Shown piece by piece: positions 5,571-6,298 of a stretch of 6,298 nt of DNA. Both the position numbers and the translations under genes were made by a program. The stretch covers positions 1 to 6,298 of the forward strand of contig JALNXI010000117.1 of the NCBI GenBank assembly GCA_023230425.1. The letters are read 5' to 3'. The DNA comes from Methanoculleus sp. GTDB taxonomy: Archaea; Halobacteriota; Methanomicrobia; Methanomicrobiales; Methanoculleaceae. Under the pieces are notes generated by a model. It saw nothing but the letters and a program-made list of their open reading frames with translations. It made no database searches and was not told where the DNA came from. Position 1 is the stretch's first letter. Each line of letters opens with the position of its first letter.

Positions 5571-6137
5571 ATGAGCGAGACGTTCCGCCAGACTGTCCAC
5601 CTGCTCATGGGGCTCCTCGGCGCGGGGATCATCCTCCGCCTGAACGACCAGGAGGCATTCGTGTTCGCAAGCGCCGCGCTCGTCGTCATGTTCCTCCTCT
5701 GCGACGCCTTCACCCGCGGCTACGACGTCCCGGTCATCTCGCAGGTATTCGACGAGACCGAGCGGCGGGGGAAGGTGCCGCTCAAAGGTGGTATCGCCTA
5801 CGCGGCCGGAGCGCTCTTCTGCCTCGCGGTCTTCGGGAGGGAGTTTACCGCGGTCGGCCTCGTCACGGTCGGGGTGCTCGACAGTGTGTCGACGCTCACC
5901 GGGCTTCGGTTCGGGCGGCACACCATCCGGGGCGAAAAATCGCTTGAGGGGACACTTGCCGGGATTGCCGCGGCCGCTCTCGCGCTCGCCTTCCTTATCC
6001 CCTGGTGGGCGGCCGCGGTCGTGGCGGGGATTGCCGGGGTCATCGAGGCATACTCGCCGGTCGACGACAACGTGGCCGTCCAGGTCGGTGCGTGTCTGAC
6101 CCTCGCGCTTATGGGAGTCGGGATGGGGATGTCTTGA
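5571..6137 (+). CDS. Dolichol/phytol (polyprenol) kinase superfamily membrane protein
   Basis: A 188-residue integral membrane protein, about seven hydrophobic segments (near 9-24, 29-46, 73-88, 93-110, 127-143, 146-160 and 169-187). Motifs of the CTP-dependent dolichol/phytol kinase and cytidylyltransferase-like superfamily are present: FRQTVH near the N-terminus (5-10), VPLKGGIAYAAG (69-80), D104 in GVLDSVSTLTGLRFGRHT (101-118), EKSLEG (122-127) and EAYSPVDDNVAVQ (159-171). These fit phosphorylation of a long-chain isoprenoid alcohol at the cytoplasmic membrane face, either for the dolichol carrier of N-glycosylation or for salvage of geranylgeraniol-type precursors of archaeal lipids. The substrate cannot be read from sequence. 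It lacks the usual Gly before the conserved Asp (Leu103 here). The length is typical of the short archaeal members. The likely TATA position favours the ATG at 5571. It is transcribed away from the TIGR04255 gene. Confidence 0.85.
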   Translation: MSETFRQTVHLLMGLLGAGIILRLNDQEAFVFASAALVVMFLLCDAFTRGYDVPVISQVFDETERRGKVPLKGGIAYAAGALFCLAVFGREFTAVGLVTVGVLDSVSTLTGLRFGRHTIRGEKSLEGTLAGIAAAALALAFLIPWWAAAVVAGIAGVIEAYSPVDDNVAVQVGACLTLALMGVGMGMS

Positions 6138-6298
6138 TGGGGTTAGAAACCTGGGACGATTCGAGGAATGGCGGACGGGTGTCCAGAGGGTAGTGCTTCA
6201 GCAGAGAACTGATAATCGATCTCGGTGGATCCGACCGAAAATTTCCGTTATCGGGCTCTGGTAACGCCCACCCTCTTCCGGCTGTCGTTCATCCCTGA
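6138..6298. other. Terminal non-coding stretch with a possible hairpin
   Basis: No convincing gene is seen in these 161 bases on either strand. CGTTATC (6246-6252) and GGTAACG (6260-6266) can pair as a 7-base stem with one G-U pair and a 7-base loop. No T-run follows, so it is not a clear terminator. CGAAAATTT (6237-6244 and neighbours) is AT-rich and could be a promoter element for a gene beyond the window. Both readings are weak. Confidence 0.3.

Noticed and set aside
6005..6193. Small plus-strand frame whose ATG at 6137 overlaps the polyprenol kinase-like stop
   Set aside because: From the overlapping ATG only 18 codons remain, with no recognisable feature. The longer version lies out of frame inside the kinase gene.

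Overview
The window reads as chromosomal DNA of a methanogenic archaeon, most likely Methanomicrobiales and close to Methanoculleus. This is an inference from high GC (roughly 60-65% by eye), archaeal TATA-type promoters, at least one and probably two leaderless starts, and the mix of genes. No database search was possible. Six genes are well supported, packed tightly, with no rRNA, tRNA, CRISPR or insertion sequence.

Layout: (1) 11-1783 (+) encodes a short-form alpha-glucan phosphorylase (GT35) carrying a small YHS-like domain at its N-terminus. (2) 1784-1936 is an AT-rich intergenic stretch holding a very regular array of six GTWAC boxes, followed by a TATA element. (3) 1937-2134 (+) encodes a 65-residue protein that looks like a ribbon-helix-helix (RHH) DNA-binding protein. 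(4) 3635-2136 (-) encodes 4-alpha-glucanotransferase (MalQ, GH77), converging on the small gene with a one-base gap. (5) 4606-3770 (-) encodes a proline dehydrogenase-like flavoprotein. (6) 5452-4685 (-) encodes a TIGR04255-type protein of unknown function. (7) 5571-6137 (+) encodes a membrane protein of the dolichol/phytol (polyprenol) kinase superfamily, transcribed divergently from (6). (8) 6138-6298 holds no convincing gene, only a possible hairpin and an AT-rich spot.

How the genes may work together: the phosphorylase and MalQ form a glycogen/maltodextrin degradation pair. MalQ rearranges short glucans into longer ones, which the phosphorylase cuts with phosphate to glucose-1-phosphate. 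The small RHH-like gene lies between them, and its own promoter carries the box array, so the simplest reading is an autoregulated local regulator. Whether it also controls the glucan genes is unknown, because the phosphorylase promoter lies outside the window and the malQ promoter has no such boxes. The TIGR04255 and proline dehydrogenase genes are 79 bases apart on the same strand and may be co-transcribed. malQ follows them but appears to have its own promoter.

The strongest candidate for something undescribed is the box array at 1828-1905. Box starts are spaced 11, 20, 11, 20 and 11 bases apart, which puts all six boxes on one face of the helix, and the last box abuts the TATA element of the RHH-like gene. 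The second is the compact, partly degenerate YHS domain fused directly to the phosphorylase.
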